A stretch of 64,000 nt of DNA from an uncultured Christensenella sp. (GTDB lineage Bacteria > Bacillota > Clostridia > Christensenellales > Borkfalkiaceae): positions 135,664-199,663 of the forward strand of contig CAJUEV010000002.1 in assembly GCA_910585785.1 (NCBI GenBank), given 5' to 3'. Made by a program: the position numbers and the translations under genes. Below, piece by piece: positions 42,904 through 51,458 of this stretch (its first letter is position 1; every line of letters begins with the position of its first letter). The notes below the pieces were generated by a model that searched no databases, was not told where the DNA came from, and worked only from the letters and a program-made list of their open reading frames with translations.

Positions 42904-43577
42904 AAGCACTTGTTTTATTAAGCGGCGGCGTGGACAGCGCAACCTGCCTTGGGCTGGCAGTTCAAAAATACGGCGCGGCGGAAGTTTTTGCCCTTTCCGT
43001 TTACTACGGTCAGACCCACAGTAAGGAACTTGAAGCCGCGCAAAAAGTTGCCGACTTTTACGGCGTTGCTTTAAAGCGGCTTGACCTTTCTGTCATATTC
43101 GAAGGTTCGAACTGTTCGCTCTTGGCGGATTCGTCCAATGATATACCTCTGCAAAGTTATGCCGAGCAGCTTTCCGCAACGGGCGGCAAACCCGTTTCAA
43201 CCTACGTCCCTTTCAGAAACGGGCTGTTTCTTTCGGCGGCGGCAAGCGTGGCGCTTTCGCACGGTTGCGAAGTTATATATTACGGCGCGCACAGCGACGA
43301 CGCTGCGGGCAATGCCTATCCCGATTGCAGCGAAAAGTTCAATTCCGCTATGGGCGAAGCCATTTATACCGGCAGCGGCGAACAGCTTAAAATTATTGCC
43401 CCCTTTGTAAGCTTAAACAAATCGCAGGTTGTAAAAATGGGGCTTGAACTCGGCGTTCCGTATAAATATACTTGGAGCTGCTATTCTGGCGGCGAAAAAC
43501 CTTGCGGCAAATGCGCTACTTGCCGCGACCGCGCCGCGGCTTTTAAAGCCAACGGAACAGAAGACCCCGCAATATAA
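42900..43577 (+). CDS. queC: 7-cyano-7-deazaguanine synthase
   Basis: ATP-dependent conversion of carboxydeazaguanine and ammonia to preQ0. 225 residues: PP-loop LSGGVDSATCL (7-17) and the C-terminal zinc ribbon CYSGGEKPCGKCATCRDR with four Cys. Its ATG overlaps the folE stop (ATGA). Confidence 0.96.
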   Translation: MKALVLLSGGVDSATCLGLAVQKYGAAEVFALSVYYGQTHSKELEAAQKVADFYGVALKRLDLSVIFEGSNCSLLADSSNDIPLQSYAEQLSATGGKPVSTYVPFRNGLFLSAAASVALSHGCEVIYYGAHSDDAAGNAYPDCSEKFNSAMGEAIYTGSGEQLKIIAPFVSLNKSQVVKMGLELGVPYKYTWSCYSGGEKPCGKCATCRDRAAAFKANGTEDPAI

Positions 43578-43587
43578 GGAGATTAAT

Positions 43588-44079
43588 ATGCCAAGAGAAA
43601 AACACAACGAAGGTATTACCCTGCTCGGCAACAACAATACTAAATATCCGCAGACTTACGACCCGTCCGTTTTGGAAACTTTTGAAAACAAACACCCCGA
43701 AAGGGACTATTTCGTAAAGTTTAACTGTCCCGAATTCACAAGCCTTTGCCCCATTACGGGTCAACCCGATTTTGCCACGGTCTATATTTCGTACGTGCCG
43801 CGCGTAAAGATGGTTGAAAGCAAGTCTTTAAAGCTGTATCTTTTCGGGTTCAGAAACCGCGGCGATTTCCACGAAGACTGCGTGAACATAATTATGAACG
43901 ACCTTATTAATTTGATGGACCCTGCATACATTGAGGTATGGGGCAAGTTTTTGCCCCGCGGCGGAATTTCCATTGACCCCTACTGCAACTACGGCATAAA
44001 GGGAACCAAGTGGGAACAGGTAGCCTGGGACAGACTTTCACACCACGATATGTATCCGGAAAAAATCGACAACAGATAA
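43588..44079 (+). CDS. queF: NADPH-dependent preQ0 reductase
   Basis: Four-electron reduction of the nitrile of preQ0 to preQ1, the free base inserted into tRNA. 163 residues, unimodal (short) QueF: catalytic Cys in EFTSLCPITGQPDFAT (about 55), the adjacent Asp, and the QueF motif ESKSLKLYLFGFRN (about 78-91). Start at 43588 follows AAGGAG. The frame upstream to 43444 lies inside queC. Last gene of the operon; tgt and queA are not in the window. Confidence 0.96.
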   Translation: MPREKHNEGITLLGNNNTKYPQTYDPSVLETFENKHPERDYFVKFNCPEFTSLCPITGQPDFATVYISYVPRVKMVESKSLKLYLFGFRNRGDFHEDCVNIIMNDLINLMDPAYIEVWGKFLPRGGISIDPYCNYGIKGTKWEQVAWDRLSHHDMYPEKIDNR

Positions 44080-44080
44080 T

Positions 44081-44115
44081 AAAAAGCGGACGTAACGTCC
44101 GCTTTTATTTTTATA
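44081..44115 (+). terminator. Terminator of the queuosine operon
   Basis: Perfect AAAAGCGGACG / CGTCCGCTTTT hairpin followed by ATTTTTA. Confidence 0.88.
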
Positions 44116-44207
44116 TAGAGTACGCTCATTTTACTTCAATGGGCGGCAAAAATTCTTTTCGTTACGTCCAAAGACAAATAAAAACTCCATAGTAAGACGT
44201 TTTTACA

Positions 44208-44260
44208 TAAAAAAAGACACACGCGGCGGAGGTTTGTACTCTCCTTTTGCGTGCGTCTTT
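44208..44260 (-). terminator. Terminator after tRNA-Arg
   Basis: Minus strand AAAGACgCACGC / GCGTGtGTCTTT hairpin followed by TTTTTTT, starting just after the tRNA 3' end. Confidence 0.75.
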
Positions 44261-44261
44261 A

Positions 44262-44337
44262 TGGTGCGTCCGTCGGGGCTCGAACCCGAACCGAAGGCGT
44301 CGGAGGCCTTTATGGTATCCAATTCCACCACGGGCGC
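44262..44337 (-). tRNA. tRNA-Arg (anticodon CCG)
   Basis: The 76 nt fold as a complete cloverleaf: acceptor GCGCCCG / CGGACGC with one C-A mismatch at the fourth pair, D stem GTGG / CCAT, anticodon stem AAGGC / GCCTT around loop CTCCGAC (anticodon CCG, reads CGG), a 4-nt variable loop, T stem TCGGG / CCCGA with loop TTCGAGC, discriminator A and encoded CCA. The unpaired C-A in the acceptor may be a real feature or a sequencing error. Confidence 0.92.
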
Positions 44338-44384
44338 AAAATATTTACCGCAAGAAATGCGGGTTTTAAACGGCTTTTATAAAG

Positions 44385-44570
44385 TCAAACGCGCTTAAAC
44401 GCGTTATATTCGGGGGCGTATTCATATCCCAACGCGGAAAGACGCGCCAAAACTTCGTCGGCGGCAACCCCTTCGCAAGCGCACAATTCCGCAAACGACG
44501 AGTACTCGTCCCTGAGTTTTGTGTTCATTAAAGAAAGCAAAATAAAATCGTCCGCGGGCAATTTTTCCAT
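44385..44570 (-). CDS. DUF4250 family small protein (61 aa)
   Basis: MEKLPADDFILLSLMNTKLRDEYSS... followed by LARLSALGYEYAPEYNAFK matches the DUF4250 pattern 'LP.DP..LLS.vNtKLRD.Y.sl...C......e.l...L..iGYeYd...N.F'. It is a short soluble helical protein of unknown role, common in Clostridia. The start at 44570 with AGGGGA upstream fits the family. The 12 extra residues of the longer frame run through the promoter. Confidence 0.85.
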   Translation of the reverse strand: MEKLPADDFILLSLMNTKLRDEYSSFAELCACEGVAADEVLARLSALGYEYAPEYNAFKRV

Positions 44571-44594
44571 AAGCGCACATCCCCTTTCCGTGCA

Positions 44595-44622
44595 ATTATA
44601 CCACAATTCAAAATAATTGCAA
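44595..44622 (-). promoter_or_regulatory. Promoter of the DUF4250 gene (shares -35 with mnmA)
   Basis: Minus strand: TTGCAA (44617-44622), 16-bp spacer, TATAAT (44595-44600). Confidence 0.65.
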
Positions 44623-44645
44623 ATAGTATTTAATTATGATATACT
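44617..44645 (+). promoter_or_regulatory. Promoter of mnmA (shares -35 with DUF4250)
   Basis: TTGCAA (44617-44622), 17-bp spacer, TATACT (44640-44645). TTGCAA is its own complement and serves both directions. An AAGCGG / CCGCTT hairpin (44675-44695) lies in the leader just before the ribosome site. Confidence 0.65.
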
Positions 44646-44707
44646 TTTTTAAATAAAAATTTTTGCGATATTTAAAGCGGCATTTAAAACCGCTTGAAGG
44701 CGGCGTT

Positions 44708-45784
44708 ATGAACGGCAAAACTGTTGTTGTGGGAATGAGCGGCGGCGTGGATTCTTCCGTGGCGGCGCTGTTGTTGAAGCGGCAAGGTTACAACGTAATA
44801 GGACTATTTATGATGAACTGGGAAGAAACTTCTCCCGACGGCGCCTGCACGGCGGAAAGCGATTTTGCGGACGTGCAAAGGGTTTGCGCCGCATTGAATA
44901 TTCCCTACTACTCGGTAAACTTTGCGGCGCAGTACCGCGAAAGGGTTTTTGCCCACTTTTTAAACGAATACAGGGCGGGCAGAACGCCCAACCCCGACGT
45001 TTTGTGCAACCGTGAAATTAAATTCGGTCCGTTTGCGGAATACGCGCTTACTATGGGCGCGGACTACGTTGCAACGGGGCACTATTGCGGAATTGCGCAC
45101 AACGGCGAAAGGACAAACCTTTTGAAGGCGAAAGACGGCGGCAAAGACCAGACTTATTTTTTAAATCAGGTGCGCGAAAGCCAGTTAAAAAACGTCATTT
45201 TTCCGCTTGCCGAATTAAACAAAGACGAAGTGAGAAAACTTGCCGAAGAAAACGGACTTGCCACGGCGGCAAAAAAGGACTCGACGGGAATTTGCTTTAT
45301 AGGCGAACGCAATTTCAGAAAATTTTTACAAAATTATCTGCCTGCTCAATCGGGCAAAATAGTTACGCTTGACGGCGAAACGGTTGGCGAGCACGCCGGG
45401 CTTATGTACTATACTTTGGGGCAGCGCAAGGGGCTTGATTTGGGCGGAAAGCGCGGCGAAGAAGGCAGATGGTTTGTAGTGAAAAAGGACCTTGCAAACA
45501 ATATTTTGTATGTTTCGCACGGGGACGAAAGCCCGCTGTACTCCAAGGCGTGCAAGGCTTCCGGCTTGAATTGGATTGGGTATATCCCGCAGTCAACATT
45601 TTATTGCACCGCCAAATTCCGCTACCGCCAGCCCGAGCAAAACGTAAAAGTAACGCTTAAAGACGGCTACGCTTTTATCGAATTTGCCGAAAAACAGCGC
45701 GCCGTGACGGAAGGGCAATACGCGGTGTTTTACGACGAAACGCGTTGCCTTGGCGGCGGGGTTATAGACGAGGTTACGTATTAA
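44708..45784 (+). CDS. mnmA: tRNA 2-thiouridine(34) synthase MnmA
   Basis: Thiolates U34 of tRNA-Lys/Glu/Gln wobble positions using activated sulfur. 358 residues: PP-loop VVGMSGGVDSSVA (about 6-18), MNWEE, the first catalytic Cys in NPDVLCNREIKF (about 99), the persulfide Cys in STGICFIGE (about 196) and the C-terminal beta-barrel. Start at 44708 with AAGG. The frame upstream to 44663 lies in the leader. It is the second tRNA wobble-modification locus here, next to the queuosine operon. Confidence 0.95.
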   Translation: MNGKTVVVGMSGGVDSSVAALLLKRQGYNVIGLFMMNWEETSPDGACTAESDFADVQRVCAALNIPYYSVNFAAQYRERVFAHFLNEYRAGRTPNPDVLCNREIKFGPFAEYALTMGADYVATGHYCGIAHNGERTNLLKAKDGGKDQTYFLNQVRESQLKNVIFPLAELNKDEVRKLAEENGLATAAKKDSTGICFIGERNFRKFLQNYLPAQSGKIVTLDGETVGEHAGLMYYTLGQRKGLDLGGKRGEEGRWFVVKKDLANNILYVSHGDESPLYSKACKASGLNWIGYIPQSTFYCTAKFRYRQPEQNVKVTLKDGYAFIEFAEKQRAVTEGQYAVFYDETRCLGGGVIDEVTY

Positions 45785-45837
45785 CTTAGTTCAAAAACGC
45801 ACCCCGCACATAAAAGTAACGGCAAATTAATCCGTTT

Positions 45838-45884
45838 AAAAACCCACCCCCGAGAAAGGTTTTTCCTTTCTCGGGGGTGGGTTG
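45838..45884. terminator. Terminator between convergent mnmA and GIY-YIG genes
   Basis: Perfect 19-bp arms (AACCCACCCCCGAGAAAGG and complement) around a 5-nt loop. The T tract is on the minus-strand side (GTTTTTAAAC), so it mainly serves the GIY-YIG gene. Confidence 0.8.
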
Positions 45885-45904
45885 GCTTTCCGCCTGAAAC
45901 CCGC

Positions 45905-46414
45905 TCAATTTCTGTTGCCCTTGGTTTTGTTATAGCCCTTTGCGCACGCGTCAAAAGTTGCTATGGCGTCCCTTTCCAACGCGTTAAGCGTGCGGTATCC
46001 GCTGCGTTTAAGCCCTATTATTTTTATGGTAAAATCGTCGCCGTACTTATAGTCGGCGTAAATGTCGCCGTTGCCTTTGCCGGTAAAGTGCATATTCACT
46101 CTGTCCAAAACTTGTTTGCCCTGCCCGACGTAATATTTGTTTTTTGTACGGTTGAACAGCACGTAAACCCCTTCAAAATTAAGTTTGTCGTGCAAGCGGC
46201 TTCCCCGCCCGCCGAAGGTCTGCGCGCGCAGAGCAATAAATTCGCTTGGCGACATTTCTACTTTTGTTTTTGACAGGTTGTTTACTTTTCGTTTTATTTT
46301 TGCGTTTTTAAGTTTTTCTTTGCGCTTCTTTCGCGTGCGGAAACGATAAATTGCATACACAACAATCACCAGCACGGCAAAAACCGCAAGAATTATAAAA
46401 GATTCCGTCGGCAT
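45905..46414 (-). CDS. Membrane-anchored GIY-YIG domain protein
   Basis: 169 residues. One N-terminal transmembrane helix (about 6-24), a strongly basic linker (RFRTRKKRKEKLKNAKIKRK), then a GIY-YIG-like domain: GVYVLFNRTKNKYYVGQG (GVY and YVG in place of GIY and YIG), a conserved-type R in VLDRV, and a late E in LNALERDAIATF that would hold the metal. Such domains cut DNA. An inner-membrane tether with the domain in the cytoplasm is unusual. No Shine-Dalgarno is visible, so the exact start is uncertain. Confidence 0.78.
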   Translation of the reverse strand: MPTESFIILAVFAVLVIVVYAIYRFRTRKKRKEKLKNAKIKRKVNNLSKTKVEMSPSEFIALRAQTFGGRGSRLHDKLNFEGVYVLFNRTKNKYYVGQGKQVLDRVNMHFTGKGNGDIYADYKYGDDFTIKIIGLKRSGYRTLNALERDAIATFDACAKGYNKTKGNRN

Positions 46415-46456
46415 AACAACTAAACTGCTTAAAAAAACGTTGCGCTGAAACCGCGT

Positions 46457-47518
46457 TTAAAACGCTTTTATAATTTCTTCCGTAAGCGACTTGCACAGCG
46501 CCGCGCCGAAGCGGACGTTGCTTTCCACGTCGTCCATTGCCGCAATGCAGTTGAAAGTATGGATATATCTTACGGGTATGCCGGCAACTATCACGGGCGT
46601 TCCGCCGTTTGCGGAAATTATATACGCGCCGTTGTTGCCCCCGCCCGAGCGCACCGCCATCTGCACCTTTACGCCGTTATTTGCCGCAACTTCCTGCGCA
46701 AAAGCCGTAAATCTGGGCGTGCAAATAACCGTTCTATCCATATGTCTCAACATAACCCCGCCGTGAAGCGCGTCCTGCACCATATATGCGGGCGAAAACG
46801 TGTCGTCCGCGGGGCAACCTTCAAAGCAGATTGCCGCAAGCGGCTTTACGCGGTGCATAGCCGCAGTTATTCCGCGTTCGCCCACTTCCTCCTGCGAGGA
46901 AACCACCGCAACCACGTCAAGCGGAAGTTTTTCGTTTTGAAGCCTTTTAAGACAAATAAGCATAGCGGCAACGCCCAGCCTGTCGTCAAACGCTTTACCC
47001 TGCAAAATTCCGTGCTTTTCGTCATACTCAAACATACTAAGCGGAACTACGGGCGCGCCCACTTTTACGCCGAATTCTTCCGCTTCCTTTGCGGAGCACG
47101 CGCCCACGTCAATCGTCAAACTGTCGTACGAAACGGGAGCGTTGCGCTGTTCGGCGCTTAAAAAATGAGGCGGAACTGCGGCGATTACCCCCGATATATA
47201 GCCCGATTTAGTGTAAACCTGCACTTTGGAAGACGGCAGCGCCTTTTCGTTCCATCCGCCTATGGGTATAAACCTTAACGTGCCGTCCGGCTTGATTGCC
47301 TGCACCATAAACCCGACTTCGTCCGAGTGCGCGTCAAGCAAAATATACGGGCGGTTGCCCTTGTTGAATTTGGGGCGTATGTACAGGTTGCGCATACTGT
47401 CTTCCTCAAACTCGGCAAAGTCCTTGCAGTATTCGCGGACTATGGCAAGCGCCTCGTCCTCAAAGCCGGAAGCCCCGCGCGCCTGCGACAATTTTTCGAT
47501 TAACTCTATATCCTTCAT
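46457..47518 (-). CDS. M42 family aminopeptidase
   Basis: Two-metal aminopeptidase of the TET type, 353 residues: LDAHSDEVGFMV (first metal His and the bridging region), GKAFDDRLGVAAM (bridging Asp), the catalytic base and ligand pair in SSQEEVGERG, and the final metal His in YIHTFN. These form dodecamers that trim peptides in the cytoplasm. Relatives are often labelled glutamyl aminopeptidase or, wrongly, endoglucanase M. AAAGGA precedes the ATG. Confidence 0.93.
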   Translation of the reverse strand: MKDIELIEKLSQARGASGFEDEALAIVREYCKDFAEFEEDSMRNLYIRPKFNKGNRPYILLDAHSDEVGFMVQAIKPDGTLRFIPIGGWNEKALPSSKVQVYTKSGYISGVIAAVPPHFLSAEQRNAPVSYDSLTIDVGACSAKEAEEFGVKVGAPVVPLSMFEYDEKHGILQGKAFDDRLGVAAMLICLKRLQNEKLPLDVVAVVSSQEEVGERGITAAMHRVKPLAAICFEGCPADDTFSPAYMVQDALHGGVMLRHMDRTVICTPRFTAFAQEVAANNGVKVQMAVRSGGGNNGAYIISANGGTPVIVAGIPVRYIHTFNCIAAMDDVESNVRFGAALCKSLTEEIIKAF

Positions 47519-47581
47519 AACTTTTCCTTTTATCGTTTTATTTTATTTGCGGCAAGCCGCCGCGCTTAAACAACTAAGCAA

Positions 47582-48619
47582 TTACACCGCCTGCGGCATT
47601 TTGTTTGCGCCGCCGCGCAATTCTTTTTCAATCTCAACGCAGGTTTCCTGCAATTCTTCTTCCGTTTCGGCAATTTCTATGCCGTCCAAAATGTCCTGCA
47701 ACTTGTATTCCTGCGAAAGATACCTGATGGTTTGATAGCCGATTACGGCGGTAAGCACCCCGTTTGTAAGCCCCTGCACGGACGAGTCCACCAGCGCGGA
47801 AATAGCCGAGCCGAGAAAAGGTATTCCCTTGACGGCGTCGCCCATAGTTTTTACTATGCTGTTGCCTATTTTTACGCTGCCGAGCCCGTACGCTATAAGC
47901 GAATTTTGCAATACCCGCGCGAAAATTTTGATAAGCTTTGCGTCGGAAGGACGGAAACCGTACAAAAACACCAGGTCCTTTACAAGCTGCAAATTCAAAA
48001 ACGCAACAAGCAACGCGTCAGTTCGGCTGGTCTGCGACAGCGCCGAATACATTGCCGACTTCAACGCGCTTTTCGTTATAAGCGCCTTGGCGGATTTTTT
48101 TACGCTGTCCGTATACAAGTCGGTAAGCGCAAGTTTAACGCCCTCCTCGTTGCCCGCGTTAAGCGCGATAGCCATTTCGCCTACGACGGCGGAATCGTAC
48201 CAGCCCACCCCTTCGACCGTGGCGGTTATTTCAATCATCTTCGAAGCGATGTCGTGCCGCACCTTTTTATTGTGCTTTTGCGCCTCTTTGGCGGTTTTTG
48301 CGTTGACGTTGGTAATAAAATAATCCGATTTCAAAATTTTGACAAGCGGAACTATGTAAAGGCATATAAACAACACCACGCTTAAAACGCCGGCGCCTAT
48401 GCCAACGCCCAAACGCACGTTGGGGTCTTCGAACATTTCTACCGTCTTCAAACTGATAAGCACCAACAGCGCGCCTATAAGCACGCCGACAGCCGTCGCA
48501 AGAAAGCGCAAAAGTATTTTCGCCCCGCGCACGTTTTGCCTTTTAGAGTACTTTTGCTCGTATTCGTAAATCGTCATTTTTTCCGCCTGTTGCGGAATTT
48601 TTTTATCTTTCTTTTTCAT
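47582..48619 (-). CDS. DUF697-like membrane protein
   Basis: 345 residues. Two hydrophobic helices (about 35-60 and 72-95) follow a basic N-terminus. The C-terminal half fits the DUF697/YcjF pattern: NLQLVKDLVFLYGFRPSDAKLIKIFARVLQNSLIAYGLG..., then GIPFLGSAISALVDSSVQGLTNGVLTAVIGYQTI. The function of this domain is unknown; some members sit next to GTPases. It ends with an acidic helix. The ribosome site AAGGCGG is also used by the gene upstream. Confidence 0.65.
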   Translation of the reverse strand: MKKKDKKIPQQAEKMTIYEYEQKYSKRQNVRGAKILLRFLATAVGVLIGALLVLISLKTVEMFEDPNVRLGVGIGAGVLSVVLFICLYIVPLVKILKSDYFITNVNAKTAKEAQKHNKKVRHDIASKMIEITATVEGVGWYDSAVVGEMAIALNAGNEEGVKLALTDLYTDSVKKSAKALITKSALKSAMYSALSQTSRTDALLVAFLNLQLVKDLVFLYGFRPSDAKLIKIFARVLQNSLIAYGLGSVKIGNSIVKTMGDAVKGIPFLGSAISALVDSSVQGLTNGVLTAVIGYQTIRYLSQEYKLQDILDGIEIAETEEELQETCVEIEKELRGGANKMPQAV

Positions 48620-48643
48620 AATTGTTTTTCACCGCCTTAAAAA

Positions 48644-50566
48644 TCAGTCGTCAAGCGCATAGCTGTTGCGGCTGCGCTTTTTCTTTTTAACGATTATAGC
48701 GTGTTTTACAGAATAAAACAACTCCTTCGCAAAATTGGCAGGGTCAAAGCCGTCCGCCCAGTCCGGCGAAGCAACGCCCAGATACTGCATTTGTTTATCT
48801 ATTTTATCGGAAAGCCCCATAACCATACAATAGGGCAAAACGTCGTAAAAATAGTCGGGATTATCCTTCAACAGCAATTCCATTTTGGGAAGGTCGGCAA
48901 GACGTATAAACCGCTTGAAGCCCAGCATTCTGCCGTACAGCGCGTTTGCTTCCTCCGTACGCTTTTTTATAAACTTGGGAAGGACGAAAAAGCTTATAAC
49001 CACCCACGCCAGACTTATAAACGTTATATGTATATAGTCGTACTGTCCCATATACTGGGTTGAAAACAAAAACCACGCAAACAGCCCCAACGGGACGAAA
49101 AGGGACAGCATTCCAAACAAAATAAAGTAAAACCGAGAATTGCTTTTTTGCTTTAAGTTGCGCATACCGTAAAAAACGGAATGCAGTTTGACGATAGGCA
49201 CCAAAGTTATAAAGAAAAACATCGGAACAACCGCAAGCCAGATAACGTCCAAGCTCAACAATATAAAGTACGCGTAAACCGCGCCCACTCCTATTACTGA
49301 AAGTATGTTTATAAACATTTTCGCCCGCTCGGCTTCGGGTGCGAAGGGCGTCGGTCTTTCCGACTCCTCAACCAACTCGTTTACGCGGAAGCGGATAAAA
49401 TCCCTTCTGTTGCGATTGGCAAAACCGCGGGTGTCTTTCGAGCGGAAAACGTCGCCGTAACGGAAAAGTTCGTTAAAATACCGTTTTTCGGCAATCGTGC
49501 ACGTTTCGGGCAAAGGTTTAAGCCGCGTCAAAATCAAATCTTTTTTTCCGTCTTTGGTTATTTTAAGGCACCCCAGCCGCGCCCAATACAAAATTATCGT
49601 GGTTACGTCCTTCCTCTGCGGGTATCCGTGCCAATATGCGGAATAGTGTAGCGGATTTACCACGGGCGGTTCCGCCTCGACGGGACAAACGGGTTTTTTG
49701 CCGTGATTAATGAAAGTGATAATAAGACATATTAAAATAATAATGCCCACAAACCCCGCAAAATACCAATAGTAAGAAAACTTTGTAACCTGCGTGTCAA
49801 AGTAGTCCCCGTCCAACGCCATCCGCAAAGAGTTTTTGCTTATGTTTTTCATCTGAACGGAAAAATTGAGCGAGTTTCCGTCCGTTTTAAGCGCCGCTGC
49901 CTGAGTGGCGTCCTTTCCGTCGTAAATTACGTGTGCGCCGCCTCCGTCAAACGGCTTAGGCATATTTACGGTTACGTCAAGCCGCGCGATATTGCTTTTG
50001 TCCTCGCCGAAATAGAAGTAAAGCGGCTCTACCTCGTCAAAAAACGTAAGCGCAAACGCGCTTTTGCCAGCCTCGTCGTCCGACAAATCGTAATCGTATT
50101 CAAGCGTAAAATCGTACTGCCTTTCGTCGTGCCCGTACTCCCAGACAACGCAATCGCCCTTGGGATTAGTTATGCTTAAATAGTAACAAACTCCGTTTTT
50201 GTTGAAGTTGGTTTCCGCTTCTTCGCCGTTTACTTTTGCCGAAACGTTGCTCAGCCGCGAAAGAAAGCTTCCGTTTTTTACAAGCCTTCCGCCGCGGTTT
50301 TTGTATGACGGCATTTTTGCGGAAATACGGCGGGTTATTCCGCTGCGCCCCGCTTTGACAAACCCTACTTTAAGATTTTCCTTTATGTGCAAAACCTTGT
50401 TTTCGTTTACGTCTATAACAACCGAACTGTTTGAATATGCGTACGCGGGCGAGTCGTCGCTATCAGCGCGGGCAACCCTTCCCGCAAGCAAAATTGCAAA
50501 AACGATTACAATGGCGCAAAGCAACGCAAAAACAAATGCAGTTTTTAAAGCAATTTTATTTTTCAT
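48644..50566 (-). CDS. DUF2207 membrane protein
   Basis: About 640 residues. An N-terminal helix or signal (about 6-28) is followed by an extracytoplasmic beta domain of roughly 230 residues (VVIDVNENKVLHIKENLKVGF...GITRRI), then a helix (about 265-290), a cytoplasmic part with a winged-helix-like stretch (TTIILYWARLGCLKITKDGKKD), further helices (about 420-520) and a short tail. This order is that of DUF2207 proteins, which have no known role. Start at 50566, since the Met at 50593 overlaps a TATAAT and lacks a ribosome site while AAGGCGG precedes 50566. Confidence 0.85.
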   Translation of the reverse strand: MKNKIALKTAFVFALLCAIVIVFAILLAGRVARADSDDSPAYAYSNSSVVIDVNENKVLHIKENLKVGFVKAGRSGITRRISAKMPSYKNRGGRLVKNGSFLSRLSNVSAKVNGEEAETNFNKNGVCYYLSITNPKGDCVVWEYGHDERQYDFTLEYDYDLSDDEAGKSAFALTFFDEVEPLYFYFGEDKSNIARLDVTVNMPKPFDGGGAHVIYDGKDATQAAALKTDGNSLNFSVQMKNISKNSLRMALDGDYFDTQVTKFSYYWYFAGFVGIIILICLIITFINHGKKPVCPVEAEPPVVNPLHYSAYWHGYPQRKDVTTIILYWARLGCLKITKDGKKDLILTRLKPLPETCTIAEKRYFNELFRYGDVFRSKDTRGFANRNRRDFIRFRVNELVEESERPTPFAPEAERAKMFINILSVIGVGAVYAYFILLSLDVIWLAVVPMFFFITLVPIVKLHSVFYGMRNLKQKSNSRFYFILFGMLSLFVPLGLFAWFLFSTQYMGQYDYIHITFISLAWVVISFFVLPKFIKKRTEEANALYGRMLGFKRFIRLADLPKMELLLKDNPDYFYDVLPYCMVMGLSDKIDKQMQYLGVASPDWADGFDPANFAKELFYSVKHAIIVKKKKRSRNSYALDD

Positions 50567-50610
50567 TTTAACCGCCTTAAACACCCGTTTCATTATACCA
50601 CAAATCTATT

Positions 50611-51426
50611 TCAGATTTCCAAGGAAAATTTATACATTTCGGACTTAGGCACGCCCCTGTCCTTCGCCGCCTGTTTTACCGCGTCCTTTTTGTCCATTCC
50701 CCCCGCAATATAGTGCAGTATATGCTCTTTTTCGCTTAGCGCGTTCAACGGGTTTTCCGTTTTTTCGGCACCCTCTACAATTACGACGTATTCGCCGCGC
50801 TTTTCCCCCGACAATCCTTCCGACAGATTGAAGGCAACCGCCTCCTCGTGCAGTTTGGTAATTTCCCTCACCGCGCAAGCCTTTCTTTCGCCAAAACATT
50901 GATAAATCGATGATATATGGCGGTCAATATCCTGCGGAGCTATGTGAAAAATAAGCGACATATCCAAATTTTTATATTTTTCAAGCACGCTTTTTCTTTC
51001 CCCAGCCTTGTCGGGCAAAAAGCCGACAAACGCAAACCTGTCCGCAGGCAACGCAGACAATACAAGCGCGGAAAGCGCCGCGTTCGCGCCGGGGATAACG
51101 GTGTATTCCACTCCACCGTCTTTTAATATTTTGCAAACGGTGTTGCCCGGGTCGGATATAACGGGCATACCCGCGTCCGAAATTACGGCAACGCGCTTGC
51201 CCTCTTTTGCGGCTGCGGCAATCTTTTCAGCCGCTTCCCTTTCGTTGAATTTATGGCAGGAAAAAAGCGGCTTTTTAATATCGTATGCGGAAAGCAGTTT
51301 TAAAGAGTGCCTTGTATCTTCGCAAAAAATTAAGTCCGCCGCGCGCAAAACGTCCAGCGCGCGCAAAGTTATATCCTTTAAATTGCCTATGGGCGTCGCA
51401 ACAAAATAAACGCAAGGTTCGCTCAT
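50611..51426 (-). CDS. rsmI: 16S rRNA (cytidine(1402)-2'-O)-methyltransferase
   Basis: Methylates the ribose of C1402 in the ribosomal P site. 271 residues of the tetrapyrrole methylase fold: CVYFVATPIGNLKDITLRALDVLRAADLIFCEDTRHS, AVISDAGMPVISDPG and VIPGANAALSALVLSALPADRFAFVGFLP are textbook RsmI stretches. AAAGGA ribosome site. Corresponds to yabC in the B. subtilis yaaO-yabC neighbourhood. Confidence 0.96.
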   Translation of the reverse strand: MSEPCVYFVATPIGNLKDITLRALDVLRAADLIFCEDTRHSLKLLSAYDIKKPLFSCHKFNEREAAEKIAAAAKEGKRVAVISDAGMPVISDPGNTVCKILKDGGVEYTVIPGANAALSALVLSALPADRFAFVGFLPDKAGERKSVLEKYKNLDMSLIFHIAPQDIDRHISSIYQCFGERKACAVREITKLHEEAVAFNLSEGLSGEKRGEYVVIVEGAEKTENPLNALSEKEHILHYIAGGMDKKDAVKQAAKDRGVPKSEMYKFSLEI

Positions 51427-51458
51427 AACGTCTTTTCCTTTTAAAATTAACCGTCAAA

